A stretch of 64,000 bases of DNA from Pseudomonas sp. DG56-2 (GCF_004803755.1 NZ_CP032311.1:5730001-5794000); one strand, 5' to 3'. Shown: positions 37,405 through 47,297, numbered from the stretch's first letter. Notes: generated by a model not told the origin, from the sequence alone. Program-made: numbers and translations.

Positions 37405-38610
37405 TCAGTCAGCCCGCACTCCTACCCTGCTTGCCTGTGGCGCTGGTCGCCGCAGGTTGAGCAGCACATGGGCGAACAAGCCGAAGATCAATCCCCAGAA
37501 CGCCGCCGACAAGCCCAGGAATGACATGCCCGAGGCCGTCACCAGAAAGGTGATCAAGGCCGCCTCTCGATCACTCGGAACACTCATCGCGCCTGCCAGA
37601 GCGCCGCCAATAGCACCGAACAGGGCCAGCCCGGCCAGCGCCGCAATCAAGGCTGCTGGGAAGGCGGTGAACAGCGATACCAACGTCGCGCCGAATACCC
37701 CCAGCAGCAAATACAACACGCCACCACTCACACCCGCCCAATAGCGCTTGCCCGGATCATCATGCGCTTCGCGACCGGTGCAGATGGCTGCTGTGATTGC
37801 AGCCAGGTTCAGACCATGGCAACCAAAAGGTGCCAGTATCAAACTAGTCAGCGCGTTGCTGGAAATAATCGGGCTGGCCGGGGTTGGGTAGCCATCGTTG
37901 CGCAACACGGCGATACCCGGCACAAACTGTCCGGTCAGAGCGACCATGACCAGCGGCAGACTGATACTCAGCAAGGCATTCCAGGTGAACACTGGCGTGG
38001 TCCATACCGGTGTGGCCAGGCCTGCTACCAGTGCCGAGCTGTTCATATCGCCACTGAACACCGCAATACCCACCCCGCATATCAGCACGGCCAATACCGC
38101 GTAGCGCGCAGCGATACGCTTGAACACCAGATAGGTGACAAACATTGCCAGCACCAGCAGCGGCTGCGATTTCAGAGAGGTGAAAAGGCCGGTGCCAAAA
38201 CTGAACAGAATTCCCGCCAGCATTGCCGCCGAGATGGCAGGCGGCAGCTTGCCGACAATACGGTCGAAGGCACCCGACACGCCCACCAACAGGATGACCA
38301 GGTTCGCGACAATGTAGGCCCCTACCGCCTCGGCAAAAGCGATATCCGGCAACAGTGCTACCAGCAAGGCAGATCCTGGCGCCGACCATGCGATCACCAG
38401 CGGTACTTTAAAGCGCAGGCTCAGGACCACGCCCAGGACCCCACTGCCGATAGAAATAGCCCACACCCACGAAGACAGCTCGGCCGCCGACAGGTGTGCG
38501 CTGTGGGCGGCCTGGAAAACGATCACCAGGGGGCCAGCATAAGAAATCAGAGTAGCGATGAAGCCGGCGACCAAGGCAGAGAGAGAGAAGTCCTGGAGTA
38601 TTGTTTTCAT
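37405..38610 (-). CDS. benE: Benzoate transporter, BenE family
   Basis: This 401-aa inner-membrane protein has about eleven or twelve hydrophobic helices and the BenE pattern: VVFQAAHSAHLSAAELSSWVWA early, GQFVPGIAVLRNDGYP in the middle and CHGLNLAAITAAICTGREAH later. It should bring benzoate in with protons. It is the last gene of the ben-cat block; a REP pair separates it from catA. The ATG at 38610 is chosen for the membrane topology. Confidence 0.92.
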   Translation of the reverse strand: MKTILQDFSLSALVAGFIATLISYAGPLVIVFQAAHSAHLSAAELSSWVWAISIGSGVLGVVLSLRFKVPLVIAWSAPGSALLVALLPDIAFAEAVGAYIVANLVILLVGVSGAFDRIVGKLPPAISAAMLAGILFSFGTGLFTSLKSQPLLVLAMFVTYLVFKRIAARYAVLAVLICGVGIAVFSGDMNSSALVAGLATPVWTTPVFTWNALLSISLPLVMVALTGQFVPGIAVLRNDGYPTPASPIISSNALTSLILAPFGCHGLNLAAITAAICTGREAHDDPGKRYWAGVSGGVLYLLLGVFGATLVSLFTAFPAALIAALAGLALFGAIGGALAGAMSVPSDREAALITFLVTASGMSFLGLSAAFWGLIFGLFAHVLLNLRRPAPQASRVGVRAD

Positions 38611-38641
38611 TGGATTTTCCAGTTGAAAGCTTTGAAAAGCA

Positions 38642-38700
38642 TTGCGGGACAAGCCCGCTCCTACACGTAGCTGTAGGAGCGCGCTTGCCCCGCGCGCAAT
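38642..38700. repeat. Pair of inverted P. putida-type REP elements
   Basis: Arm one, CGGGACAAGCCCGCTCCTACA (38645-38665 region), faces TGTAGGAGCGCGCTTGCCCC (38672-38691), giving a long hairpin between catA and benE. It matches the well-known P. putida 35-bp REP. It may attenuate transcription into benE or stabilise upstream mRNA. Confidence 0.88.
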
Positions 38701-38712
38701 TCAACCTAAACC

Positions 38713-39645
38713 TCAGGCGTCCTGCAACGCTCGCGGCCGCTTACTGCGCTTTTCGCCCGCGGGTGCGGGTGTGGCGAGCAACTGGAAGTCGAAGTTCATT
38801 TCAGCAAAGCGCCCTTGCACCCCGCGAGCGTCGGCTGCCGCCGCATCGTCGACAAAGTGCAGCTCGCCAATCAAACCATCACGCGTAGCGTAGGCGAAGT
38901 CATCCCACAGGTATTGATCACCGGCCAGGTTGATCTGAGTGGTCAGGTGGCGGAAACCCGGCGCCGAGATGAAGAAGTGAATGTGCGCCGGACGATTGCC
39001 GTGGCGCCCCAGTTGGTCAAGCAGCTCTTGGGTCGGACCATCTTCAGGGCAGCCATAGCCGGACGGCACGATGCTGCGAGCACGGTAACGGCCTTCGGCA
39101 TCGGTGATGATACGTCGGCGCAGGTTGTAGTCCGATTGAGTGCTGTCGAAGTATGAATAGGTGCCCTGGGTGTTGGCATGCCACAGATCGACAACGGCGC
39201 CTGCAACCGGTCGCCCTTGGTCATCCACGACGCGACCCTGCAGGAACATTACCGTGCCCGCATCCAGGCCGTCGTCCATCCGCACTTCGCCTTCGGCCAT
39301 CGGCGCACCCGCTACATACAGCGGGCCTTCGATGGTGCGCGGGGTGCCACCGCTGATGCCGGCCTGGGCATCCTGGGCATCCAACTGCAAATCCAGATAG
39401 TGCTCAACGCCCAATCCGGCCACCAGCAGTCCAGCTTCCTGACGGGAACCCAGGCGGTTGAAGTAATCCACGGCTTTCCAGAACTCATCCGGGGTTACTT
39501 GCAGGTCTTCGATAATGCGCGCCACATCGTTAATGATGCGGTTGGTCACCAGTTTCATGCGCGGGCTGCCAAGGTCGTTGTTCAAGCCGCTGGCTTCTTC
39601 GAAAAAACGCTGAACATCGGCAGTGTGAGCAATTTTCACGGTCAT
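38713..39645 (-). CDS. catA: Catechol 1,2-dioxygenase
   Basis: This 310-aa intradiol dioxygenase opens catechol to cis,cis-muconate using non-haem Fe(III). It shows the ligand region VDLWHANTQGTYSYFD, tyrosine 197 in PSGYGCP, and the histidines of RPAHIHFF (about 221 and 223). The N-terminal helical part is the dimer-forming region. CGAGGTA lies upstream of the ATG at 39645. It is the third cat gene, 41 bp after catC. Confidence 0.95.
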   Translation of the reverse strand: MTVKIAHTADVQRFFEEASGLNNDLGSPRMKLVTNRIINDVARIIEDLQVTPDEFWKAVDYFNRLGSRQEAGLLVAGLGVEHYLDLQLDAQDAQAGISGGTPRTIEGPLYVAGAPMAEGEVRMDDGLDAGTVMFLQGRVVDDQGRPVAGAVVDLWHANTQGTYSYFDSTQSDYNLRRRIITDAEGRYRARSIVPSGYGCPEDGPTQELLDQLGRHGNRPAHIHFFISAPGFRHLTTQINLAGDQYLWDDFAYATRDGLIGELHFVDDAAAADARGVQGRFAEMNFDFQLLATPAPAGEKRSKRPRALQDA

Positions 39646-39686
39646 GATGGAGTACCTCGAATTGTTGTTATCGATGCTTCGGTGAT

Positions 39687-39977
39687 TCAGCGGTCATCGC
39701 TGTGGACAGATGACGGGTGGCGACACAGACCATCGATTTCGATGGCCATGTAGGGGAATAGCGGCAGTTGCATCAGGGTGTCGTGCAACGCTTCGACGCT
39801 AGGCACGTCGAAAACGCTGTAGTTGGCGTAATGCCCGGCGATACGCCACAGGTGGCGCCAGATGCCCTCGTGCTGCAGGCGTTGAGCCAATTCTTTCTCA
39901 TCAGACTTGAGCCGAGTGGCCAGCGCCGGATCCATGTCCAGGGGCAGGTTCACGGTCATTTTCACGTGGAACAACAT
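39687..39977 (-). CDS. catC: Muconolactone delta-isomerase
   Basis: This 96-aa protein isomerises (+)-muconolactone to 3-oxoadipate enol-lactone. Start MLFHVKMTVNLPLDMDP, the EKELAQRLQHEGIWRHLWRI segment and FDVPSVEALHDTLMQLPLFP match the family, and the length is standard. AGGAGA precedes the ATG at 39977. It lies 11 bp after catB in the same operon. Confidence 0.95.
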   Translation of the reverse strand: MLFHVKMTVNLPLDMDPALATRLKSDEKELAQRLQHEGIWRHLWRIAGHYANYSVFDVPSVEALHDTLMQLPLFPYMAIEIDGLCRHPSSVHSDDR

Positions 39978-39988
39978 GGCATCTCTCC

Positions 39989-41110
39989 TTACTTGCGGCT
40001 GAAGAACGCCAAGCGCTCTTCGTCCAGGGTCAGGCCCAAGCCCGGGGTGCTGGGTACGTGCAACGCGAAGTCGCGATACACCGGCGCTTCGATCACGATT
40101 TCTTCGGTCAGCAGCAGAGGGCCGAACAGTTCGGTGTGCCAGGTCAGCTTGTTCAAGGTGACAAAGGCATGGGCCGCGGCCAGGGTGCCGATCGAGCCTT
40201 CGAGCATGGTGCCGCCGTACAGGGCGATACCGGCGGCTTCGGCAATCTGGGCAGTGCGCAATACCGCACGCGGTCCGCCGTTCTTGGCGATCTTCAAGGC
40301 GAAAATGCTGGCGGCACCCTCGGCAGCCAGACTGAAGGCGTCTTCTACGCTTTCAATGGATTCATCGGCCATGATCGGTGCCGGGCTGCGCTGATTCAGG
40401 CGCACCTGACCTGCGCGATTGATACGTGAAATAGGCTGCTCAACCAGATCGATAGCGTTGTCGCCCAGTACCTGACAGGCACGAATGGCCTGGGATTCAT
40501 CCCAGTACTGATTGACATCGACGCGCACGCTGGCGCGTTCGCCAAGCGCGCGTTTGATCGCAATCACATGGTTCAGGTCATGGGCGACCGGGTTGGAACC
40601 AATCTTCAATTTGAAGATGCGATGACGACGCAGGTCGAGCATCTGCTCCGCTTCGGCGATGTCTTGTGTGGTGTCGCCACTGGCCAGGGTCCAGGCCACT
40701 TCCAGACTGTCGCGCACACGCCCGCCCAGCAGTTCACTTACGGCCAGGCCCTGGCGCTTGCCTTGCGCATCGAGCAAGGCACTTTCGATCCCGGAGCGGG
40801 CGAAGGTGTTGCCCTTGATGGTCTTGTCCAGGCGTTGCATCGCCGCATTGATATTGCTGGCGTCCTGGCCGATCAACAGGGGGGAAAAATAGCTGTCGAT
40901 GTTCTGCTTGATGCTTTCCGGGCTTTCATTGCCATAGGCCAGGCCACCAATGGTGGTGGACTCGCCGAGTCCTTCGATGCCATCCGAACACTGCAGGCGG
41001 ATGATCACCAGGGTTTGCTTCTGCATGGTATGCATCGCCAGCTTGTGCGGGCGAATCGTGGGCAGGTCGACGATAACCGTCGAGATGCGTTCAATCAGGG
41101 GATGACTCAT
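39989..41110 (-). CDS. catB: Muconate cycloisomerase
   Basis: This 373-aa enolase-superfamily enzyme turns cis,cis-muconate into muconolactone. It has the lysine motif FKLKIGSN (KxK) near residue 165, the metal ligands in VRVDVNQYWDE and DLVEQP (near 195-225), and ADESIES near 247. It lies 17 bp downstream of benD, so it belongs to the ben transcription unit and lacks room for a separate CatR-type promoter. Confidence 0.94.
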   Translation of the reverse strand: MSHPLIERISTVIVDLPTIRPHKLAMHTMQKQTLVIIRLQCSDGIEGLGESTTIGGLAYGNESPESIKQNIDSYFSPLLIGQDASNINAAMQRLDKTIKGNTFARSGIESALLDAQGKRQGLAVSELLGGRVRDSLEVAWTLASGDTTQDIAEAEQMLDLRRHRIFKLKIGSNPVAHDLNHVIAIKRALGERASVRVDVNQYWDESQAIRACQVLGDNAIDLVEQPISRINRAGQVRLNQRSPAPIMADESIESVEDAFSLAAEGAASIFALKIAKNGGPRAVLRTAQIAEAAGIALYGGTMLEGSIGTLAAAHAFVTLNKLTWHTELFGPLLLTEEIVIEAPVYRDFALHVPSTPGLGLTLDEERLAFFSRK

Positions 41111-41127
41111 CGAGATCTCCGGGGCAC

Positions 41128-41889
41128 TCAGCCGAGGTCGCCGCCACCGACCGGCAACACCGTGCCGGTGATGTAGGAAGCCTCGTCGGAGGCAAGAAAG
41201 AGGATTGCGCCAACCTGTTCGTCAAGGTTGCCGTAGCGCTTCATCAGGCTGCTATCGAGGGTCTGGTCGACGATCTGCTGGTACCAGATTTTCTCGTCGC
41301 CGCTCTGCTCGGCGTTGTTGCGCGGCACTCGCCGAGGTGGCGCCTCGGTGCCACCGGGTGCAGTCGCATTAACCCGCACTCCACGACCGGCCGTTTCAAA
41401 TGCCAGGCAGGCAGTCAGGGCGTTCACACCACCTTTGGCTGCGCCATAAGGCACTCGGTTGACGCTGCGGGTGGCGATCGAGGAAACGTTGACGATCGCT
41501 CCACTGCCCTGCTCGAGCATGTACGGCAGCGCCGCATGGCAGCACCACAAGGTGGGAAACAACGAGCGTCGCACTTCCGCTTCGATCTGCGCCGCTTCGT
41601 AATGCTCGAACGGCTTCGCCCAAATGGTGCCGCCAACGTTGTTGACCAGCACATCCAGGCGACCAAAGTGCTCCACGGCTGCCGCCATTACACGACTGCA
41701 ATCGTTGTGTTGCTCCAGGTCTGCAGTCAGGCTCAGCACACCCTCAGCGTCCAGCTCGTGCACCAGCTCCGAGCGATCCACTGCAATCAGGGTCGCGCCC
41801 TCTTCCAGCAACCGCTCACACACGCGCCGGCCGATGCCCTGCGCCGCACCTGTCACCAGCACGACCTTGTTGTCGAATCTGTTGTTCAT
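41128..41889 (-). CDS. benD: Benzoate cis-diol dehydrogenase (1,6-dihydroxycyclohexa-2,4-diene-1-carboxylate dehydrogenase)
   Basis: This 253-aa short-chain dehydrogenase oxidises and decarboxylates benzoate diol to catechol with NAD+. It has VTGAAQGIG near residue 10, NNVGG near 82 and the catalytic YGAAKGG with the preceding serine (NVSSIATRS). The start at 41889 is the standard family start. It is the fourth ben gene, 65 bp after benC. Confidence 0.94.
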   Translation of the reverse strand: MNNRFDNKVVLVTGAAQGIGRRVCERLLEEGATLIAVDRSELVHELDAEGVLSLTADLEQHNDCSRVMAAAVEHFGRLDVLVNNVGGTIWAKPFEHYEAAQIEAEVRRSLFPTLWCCHAALPYMLEQGSGAIVNVSSIATRSVNRVPYGAAKGGVNALTACLAFETAGRGVRVNATAPGGTEAPPRRVPRNNAEQSGDEKIWYQQIVDQTLDSSLMKRYGNLDEQVGAILFLASDEASYITGTVLPVGGGDLG

Positions 41890-41954
41890 GACAACCTCGA
41901 ATAAAAAAGGGACCGACCGTACCCGCACGATGCGCCCGGCCCCATAAAACGGGT

Positions 41955-42965
41955 TCAGGCAGCCGCGGCAGCGAATTTTTCGTAATAGAAGTTCGCCGGC
42001 GTAATGCCCTGTTCGCGGATGTACTGACTGACCGCTTCAACCATGGGCGGCGGACCACACAGGTACACATCGACATCACCTTCATTGAGATGACGTGGCT
42101 CGATGTGCTGGGTGACATAGCCCTTGAGCGGGTGCTGGCTCTCGGGGTTGGCCACACAGGCACTGAAGCTGAAGTTAGGAATACGAGCGGCCAGAGCCTG
42201 CAGGCGGTCCAGCTCGACCAGATCGAAATCATTGGTCACGCCGTAGATCAGGTGCAGGGGGTACTCGCTGCCTTGCTCGGCGATTTTTTCCAGCATCGCA
42301 GTGAACGGTGCAAGCCCGGTACCCCCTGCCAACAGCAGCAACGGACGACGGATTTCACGCAGATAGAAACTACCCAGTGGCCCCGCCAGAGTCATGCTGT
42401 CGCCCGCTTTCGCCAGGCCGGTAAGGAAGCTGCTCATCAGTCCACCCGGCACGTTGCGGATCAGGAAGCTGACCTCGCCGTCCTTTTGCAACGAGCTGAA
42501 CGAATAAGCGCGCGTCTGTTCACTCCCCGGCACGCCAAGATTGACGTACTGCCCTGGCAGGAAAGCCAGGCGGCTCAGAGCATCGCCCTTGATCGATAAG
42601 GTAATGGTGCTATCGGAAAGCTGGCGTACTGCGCTGATGCTCGCCTGATAGTTGGACTGCTCGGTCTTGCACACCTGGGACGACGCCGGGATGCGCACCA
42701 CACAATCACTCTCAGCGCGCATCTGGCAGGTCAGAACGTAACCCTGCGCGGCTTCTTCCTCGCTCAACGCGTCTTCGATGTATTCCTGGCCCAAGTCGTA
42801 ACGTCCGGCTTCGGCAAAGCACTTACAGGTTCCGCAGGCGCCATCGCGGCAGTCCAGGGGAATGTTGATGCCCTGGCGGTAGGCCGCGTCGGCGACCGTC
42901 TCATCAGCAGTGGCGTCAATGAAACGGGTAACCCCGTCTTCGAAATTCAAGGCGATCTTGTGCAT
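41955..42965 (-). CDS. benC: Benzoate 1,2-dioxygenase electron-transfer component (reductase)
   Basis: This 336-aa reductase passes electrons from NADH to the BenAB oxygenase. The N-terminal plant-type [2Fe-2S] domain has CRDGACGTCKCFAEAG and a fourth cysteine in VLTCQM; the FAD domain has TRAYSFSS; the NAD domain has LLLAGGTGLAPFTAMLE. GAGGTG precedes the ATG at 42965. It lies 24 bp after benB. Confidence 0.95.
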   Translation of the reverse strand: MHKIALNFEDGVTRFIDATADETVADAAYRQGINIPLDCRDGACGTCKCFAEAGRYDLGQEYIEDALSEEEAAQGYVLTCQMRAESDCVVRIPASSQVCKTEQSNYQASISAVRQLSDSTITLSIKGDALSRLAFLPGQYVNLGVPGSEQTRAYSFSSLQKDGEVSFLIRNVPGGLMSSFLTGLAKAGDSMTLAGPLGSFYLREIRRPLLLLAGGTGLAPFTAMLEKIAEQGSEYPLHLIYGVTNDFDLVELDRLQALAARIPNFSFSACVANPESQHPLKGYVTQHIEPRHLNEGDVDVYLCGPPPMVEAVSQYIREQGITPANFYYEKFAAAAA

Positions 42966-42989
42966 GGCGCACCTCGCAAAAAGCGGGAT

Positions 42990-43478
42990 TCAGATGTGGT
43001 AAACGTCGATGACCTGACGCACGTAGTCGTTCTTGAGCACTACCTTCTTGGCCTTGATCAGCGGCCGATCGCCGCGCACATCAAGGGTGTAGAAGCTGGT
43101 GCCGAAGTGACTGTCCACTGTCTTGTAGCGAAAGCTCAGGGTGTGCCAGTTGAAGCGCACCTTGCAGACGCCATCGCCCTGTTCCAGCAGTTCGATGTTG
43201 CTGATGTTGTGCGAGGTTCGAGTGTCGGGCATGGTCGCACTGGAGCGCTCGGTCTTGATCCGGAACACACGATCCTCCAGGCCACCACGGTTGCCGTACC
43301 AGATCAGCGAAATTTCTCGTTGCGGGTCTTCGGTCAGTTGATCGTTATCGTCCCAGGCTGGCATCCAGAAGGTGGCGTCAGCGGCATAGCATTCCAACCA
43401 GCTATCCCATTGGCTGTCGTCCAGGTAGCGCGCTTCTTCAAACAGGAAGTCGCGCACTTGCTCGAAGGAAATGCTCAT
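42990..43478 (-). CDS. benB: Benzoate 1,2-dioxygenase small (beta) subunit
   Basis: This 162-aa beta subunit of the Rieske dioxygenase supports the alpha3beta3 assembly. It shows [20 protein letters not shown] near residue 20 and a mid-region [12 protein letters not shown] typical of the family. Its ATG overlaps the benA stop in ATGA, so translation is coupled. Confidence 0.94.
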   Translation of the reverse strand: MSISFEQVRDFLFEEARYLDDSQWDSWLECYAADATFWMPAWDDNDQLTEDPQREISLIWYGNRGGLEDRVFRIKTERSSATMPDTRTSHNISNIELLEQGDGVCKVRFNWHTLSFRYKTVDSHFGTSFYTLDVRGDRPLIKAKKVVLKNDYVRQVIDVYHI

Positions 43479-44833
43479 TGCACGGCCTCCACTGGAATCA
43501 ATTGCTGGTCAGCGGCAAGCGCCTCGAGCATGGTTTCCTGCCAGTACTTGTGTTGCAGCACGAACAGCCCTTCGTCTTCGGTGCGCACGCCACTCATCTG
43601 CGGGTGCAGGTCGATTTCCTGGGCAGCAGCATCGGCACCGTCAACCCAATGCGTTGCGCCACGGGACATATCGTTCCAGCCACGCCCACCTTGGTAACCC
43701 ATCTGGCAGGAACGGAACTCTTCCAGGTCGTCCGGAGTGGCCATGCCACTGACGTTGAAAAAATCCTCGTACTGGCGAATACGCTGGGCCCGTGCCTCGG
43801 CGCTCTCACCCTTGGGCGCGATGCAGTAGATAGTGATCTCGGTCTTGTCCACGGCAATTGGCCGGGCAATACGAATCTGCGAACTGAACTGATCCATCAG
43901 GTAAACGTTCGGGTACAGGCACAAATTGCGCGAGTTCTCGATCATCCAGTTGGCGCGGGCCTGGCCAAAATCAGCCGCCAGCTCATCGCGGCGCTCGAAC
44001 AGCGGACGGTCCTCAGGGTTGGCCCAGCGGGTCCAGAGCAAGAGGTGACCTTTTTCGAACGAGTAGAAGCCACCACCGCTCTTGGCCCAGCCGCCGGCGC
44101 TCATGGTTTTGACTTCATCGCCAGCCTCGCGCTGTTTGCGCTGGTTCTGGGTCGCAGCGTAGTTCCAGTGCACGGCACTGACGTGGTAGCCGTCGGCGCC
44201 ATTCTCGGCTGTCAGCTTCCAGTTGCCTTCGTAGATGTACGACGAGGATCCACGCAGCACTTCCAGGCCTTCCGGCGACTGGTCAACGATCATGTCGATG
44301 ATTTTGGCCGACTCGCCCAGATGCTCTTGCAGAGGCACGACATCCGGGTTCAGGCTGCCAAACAGGAAACCCCGATAGGACTCGAAACGAGCAACCTTGG
44401 TGAGATCATGGGAGCCTTCGCAATTGAAGCTCGCAGGATAGCCGGCATCGACCGGGTCCTTGACCTTGAGCAGCTTGCCGGAGTTGTTGAACGTCCAGCC
44501 GTGGAACGGGCATGTGTAAGAGGAGCGGTTACCGCTCTTGTGGCGGCACAGCATCGCACCGCGGTGGCTGCAGGCATTGAGGAAAGCATTGAGCACACCC
44601 TCCTTGTTGCGCGCGATAAAGATCGGCTGGCGCCCCATGGTGGTGGTAAGGAAGTCGTTCTTTTCAGGAATCTGGCTCTCGTGGGCAAGGTACAGCCAGT
44701 TGCCCTCGAAAATGTGTTTCATCTCAAGATCGAACAGACGGGGGTCGGTGAACATCTCGCGCTTGCAGCGAAAGACGCCCTTCTCCTGATCTTCTTCAAG
44801 CAGGGAATTAAGGTAATCGAATCCCAGGGACAT
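43475..44833 (-). CDS. benA: Benzoate 1,2-dioxygenase large (alpha) subunit
   Basis: This 452-aa Rieske oxygenase subunit adds both atoms of O2 to benzoate. The Rieske motif is CSHRGAMLC, then CPFHGW further on (CxH-x17-CxxH type), near residues 87-112. The mononuclear iron site includes [10 protein letters not shown] near 215. GGAGG lies upstream of the ATG at 44833. It is the first gene of the operon and is preceded by two BenR/XylS half-sites. Confidence 0.96.
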   Translation of the reverse strand: MSLGFDYLNSLLEEDQEKGVFRCKREMFTDPRLFDLEMKHIFEGNWLYLAHESQIPEKNDFLTTTMGRQPIFIARNKEGVLNAFLNACSHRGAMLCRHKSGNRSSYTCPFHGWTFNNSGKLLKVKDPVDAGYPASFNCEGSHDLTKVARFESYRGFLFGSLNPDVVPLQEHLGESAKIIDMIVDQSPEGLEVLRGSSSYIYEGNWKLTAENGADGYHVSAVHWNYAATQNQRKQREAGDEVKTMSAGGWAKSGGGFYSFEKGHLLLWTRWANPEDRPLFERRDELAADFGQARANWMIENSRNLCLYPNVYLMDQFSSQIRIARPIAVDKTEITIYCIAPKGESAEARAQRIRQYEDFFNVSGMATPDDLEEFRSCQMGYQGGRGWNDMSRGATHWVDGADAAAQEIDLHPQMSGVRTEDEGLFVLQHKYWQETMLEALAADQQLIPVEAVQ

Positions 44834-44898
44834 GGCCGGGGCCTCCGTTGTTATTGTGTTCAGGCCATGTCAGGTTAAGCAGCGAGGGGGACGGCAAA

Positions 44899-44934
44899 TA
44901 TCCGCTTTGTGCAGACCTTTATCCGTTTTCTGCA
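44899..44934 (-). promoter_or_regulatory. Two BenR (XylS-type) binding half-sites upstream of benA
   Basis: On the minus strand TGCAGAAAACGGATA (44934-44920) and TGCACAAAGCGGATA (44913-44899) are two exact matches to the XylS/BenR consensus TGCA-N6-GGNTA, in the same orientation and 21 bp apart. They lie 65-100 bp before benA, as at Pm-type promoters. BenR activation is inferred. Confidence 0.92.
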
Positions 44935-44939
44935 AAGTG

Positions 44940-45896
44940 TCAGGAGCGACGCTTGAGGGTATCGGAGGGGAGTTCGCCGAACAGCGACTTGTAGTTTTCC
45001 GAGAAGCGGCCAAGGTGGACAAAGCCGTAGTCCATGGCCAGTTCGGTAATGCTGCGCACCGGGCAGTTGGGATCGCAGAGGCAGGCGTGGATGCGCTCGA
45101 GCTTCTTCTGGCGGATGTAGATTTTTGGCGTGGTGCCCGCATTGCGCTCGAACAGCGCATACAACGAACGCAGGCTCATGCTCGCTTGGCGCGCCAGCTG
45201 TTCACTGCACATATCGAGCTTGAGGTTGCCTTCGATGTAACCGGCAATGCGGTCGAACGTCACTGCCTGGTTATTCAGGGCCTCACGGCTGACGTTGGTC
45301 GGCATCAAGGTCAGCATCTTGCTGGCGACGATCTGGCTGTAGTGCTCCTGAACTCGCAGCAGCGGCTCGCTGGCCTCGGCTTCGTGACAAACCATTGCCA
45401 GCAACCCAGCGAAACCTTCCAGCGCCAGCAACTGATAATGGCTCTGGATAAAACGCACGCCCTCGCTCGGACGCTGCCAGCGTTGTTCGTCGCAGACGCT
45501 TTCGAGTAAACGGTTTGGCAGCTTGAGGATAAATTTTTCGCAATCTGCCGAGTAGGCAAGGTCTACCGGCTCGTCCGGATTGATCAGCAACAACTCGCCG
45601 GGACCGAGCTGGCGTTCGGCACGCCCGCGCCGCCACAGGCAATGGCCACGCAACAAAATCTGCAGATGAAACACATTCTCCAAGGCTTCAGACATCACCC
45701 GCACTTCGCCGCCATAGCTGATTCGGCACAGATCGAGGCTGGCGAATTTACGATGGTTCAGACACGCCTCGGGCAGCCCGTAGCGCGGCAGGCGGATGTG
45801 GTGCACGCCAACATGCTGATTGACGTAGGTCGACACGGCATAAGGATCGGCACGATCGAAAACCCGGCTGCGCTCACTGAGCAGGGGACTTTCCAT
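44940..45896 (-). CDS. benR: AraC/XylS-family activator of the benzoate operon
   Basis: This 318-aa protein has an N-terminal effector/dimer domain (about 1-200) and a C-terminal double helix-turn-helix (about 215-316; SLRSLYALFERNAGTTPKIY and AMDYGFVHLGRFSENYKSLF). BenR binds benzoate and activates benA. The start at 45896 gives the 318-residue BenR length. Its stop lies 5 bp before the first BenR half-site of the benA promoter. A second regulator of the same length is encoded at 48894-49850. Confidence 0.92.
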   Translation of the reverse strand: MESPLLSERSRVFDRADPYAVSTYVNQHVGVHHIRLPRYGLPEACLNHRKFASLDLCRISYGGEVRVMSEALENVFHLQILLRGHCLWRRGRAERQLGPGELLLINPDEPVDLAYSADCEKFILKLPNRLLESVCDEQRWQRPSEGVRFIQSHYQLLALEGFAGLLAMVCHEAEASEPLLRVQEHYSQIVASKMLTLMPTNVSREALNNQAVTFDRIAGYIEGNLKLDMCSEQLARQASMSLRSLYALFERNAGTTPKIYIRQKKLERIHACLCDPNCPVRSITELAMDYGFVHLGRFSENYKSLFGELPSDTLKRRS

Positions 45897-45987
45897 ACCA
45901 AGACACTCGTTGTAGTTGTCCTGGCAGTCTAAGCGATAGCACTGGCCCACGACCAACCGAGGGATGGACGGTGTGTTTCCAAACGCA

Positions 45988-46040
45988 TCGCAAAGCCCGC
46001 CCCCTCTTCTACTCGGCAGGAGCGGACTTTCCCCGCGAAA
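45988..46040. repeat. Degenerate REP-like inverted pair
   Basis: The TCGCAAAGCCCGCCCCC arm and the GGAGCGGACTTTCCCCGCGA arm resemble the P. putida REP at 38642 with several changes. It lies between benF and benR. Confidence 0.5.
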
Positions 46041-46043
46041 ACC

Positions 46044-47297
46044 CTACAACAGCGTCCAGGTGTACGAAAGGATCACCCGGTTCTCGTCAATATCCGAACG
46101 GTAATTGGAGCGCGCCACTGCATTACGCACCCTGATTCCCAAGCCCTTCAACAACCCGCTCTGCACCGCGTACCCCAGGTCCAGGTCACGCTCGTGCTCC
46201 TTGCCCTCGAAGCCCAATCCGGTATCGACGTTGTTGCCCTTGAGGTAACGCACAGTGGCCGTCAGGCCCGGTACGCCCATGGCTACGAAATCGTAGTCAT
46301 ACCGCACCTGCCAAGAGCGTTCGTCTGCATACGAGAACTCGTAAGTGGGCACCTCGTTGCCCAACGGCGAAATGTTCGGAAACACCCGCGGAAACGCGTT
46401 CTCGCCAAAAATCCCCTGGTAGCCGACGCTGAAGGTATGACCGCCGCGCTTGGCAGACAGCAACGAGTAGAACGCCTGGTTATCGATATCTCCGATGCGG
46501 CTTTCCCCTTGCTCCTTGGCGCTGAAATAGCCCAGGTTGGCACCCAGCACCCAGTCGCCCACGGGTTGGTTGTGCTTGAGACCGACAAAGCCCTGCTGAT
46601 AGATGTCCTCCAGGCGGCCATACCAAAGGCTCAAGGTGCTGCGATTGGCGTTGAAGCTGTAGTCGCCACCCGCGAAGTTGAAGGCATCGCTGTCGGCCTG
46701 GCGCTGAGGCAGATGTCCGAGCATGGCGATCATTTTCTCGTCGCCCGATTCATTACGCAGGCTGGTCGAACTCAAATGTCCCGCTTGCAGCGTCAGCCCA
46801 CTGATCTCGGCGGAAGTGATGCTGGCGCCTTGGTAGGTAGGCGGCAGCAGGCGCGAATCGTTGTACTGCAGGATCGGCAGATTGGTCTGCAGTTCACCCA
46901 CTTTCAGCTCGGTTTTCGAATAGCGCAGCTTCAGTGTTCCCCCCACCCGACTGTATTCATCAGCAGCCCGGCCATCATCGTGCACCGGCAGAAGACCGGT
47001 ACCGGTGCGATCCGGGCTGCTATCGAGCTTGAGCCCGAGCAAGCCAATGGCATCGACGCCCACGCCAACGGTGCCGGGGGTGTAGCCGGACTTGAAGTTG
47101 AAGATGAATCCTTGCCCCCACTCCTCAGCCTTGGACTGTTTGTTTGCACCAACGATGTCGGAAAAGTCGCGGCTGAAGTAGTAATTACGGGCTTGTAAGG
47201 TAGCGGTAGCGTCCTTGAAGAAGTCAGGTTCAGCGGCTTGGGCGGTAAAACTCAGGGCGAATGAAGACAGCAACCCGATTCCACGGAGGTTGTTCAT
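46044..47297 (-). CDS. benF: OprD-family benzoate porin
   Basis: This 417-aa outer-membrane protein has a signal peptide ([21 protein letters not shown]) and the OprD-family pattern: [20 protein letters not shown] at the start, alternating amphipathic strands and a C-terminal LSYTWTLL that ends in the family's terminal strand. The location next to benK and benR makes it BenF, the presumed benzoate channel. It lies 117 bp after benK. Confidence 0.9.
   Translation of the reverse strand: MNNLRGIGLLSSFALSFTAQAAEPDFFKDATATLQARNYYFSRDFSDIVGANKQSKAEEWGQGFIFNFKSGYTPGTVGVGVDAIGLLGLKLDSSPDRTGTGLLPVHDDGRAADEYSRVGGTLKLRYSKTELKVGELQTNLPILQYNDSRLLPPTYQGASITSAEISGLTLQAGHLSSTSLRNESGDEKMIAMLGHLPQRQADSDAFNFAGGDYSFNANRSTLSLWYGRLEDIYQQGFVGLKHNQPVGDWVLGANLGYFSAKEQGESRIGDIDNQAFYSLLSAKRGGHTFSVGYQGIFGENAFPRVFPNISPLGNEVPTYEFSYADERSWQVRYDYDFVAMGVPGLTATVRYLKGNNVDTGLGFEGKEHERDLDLGYAVQSGLLKGLGIRVRNAVARSNYRSDIDENRVILSYTWTLL

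Noticed and set aside
43478..44878. A 466-codon open frame on the plus strand
   Set aside because: It is antisense to benA, whose Rieske motifs prove the minus strand is coding.
46194..47198. A 334-codon open frame on the plus strand
   Set aside because: It is antisense to the BenF porin, which has a signal peptide and OprD-type strands.
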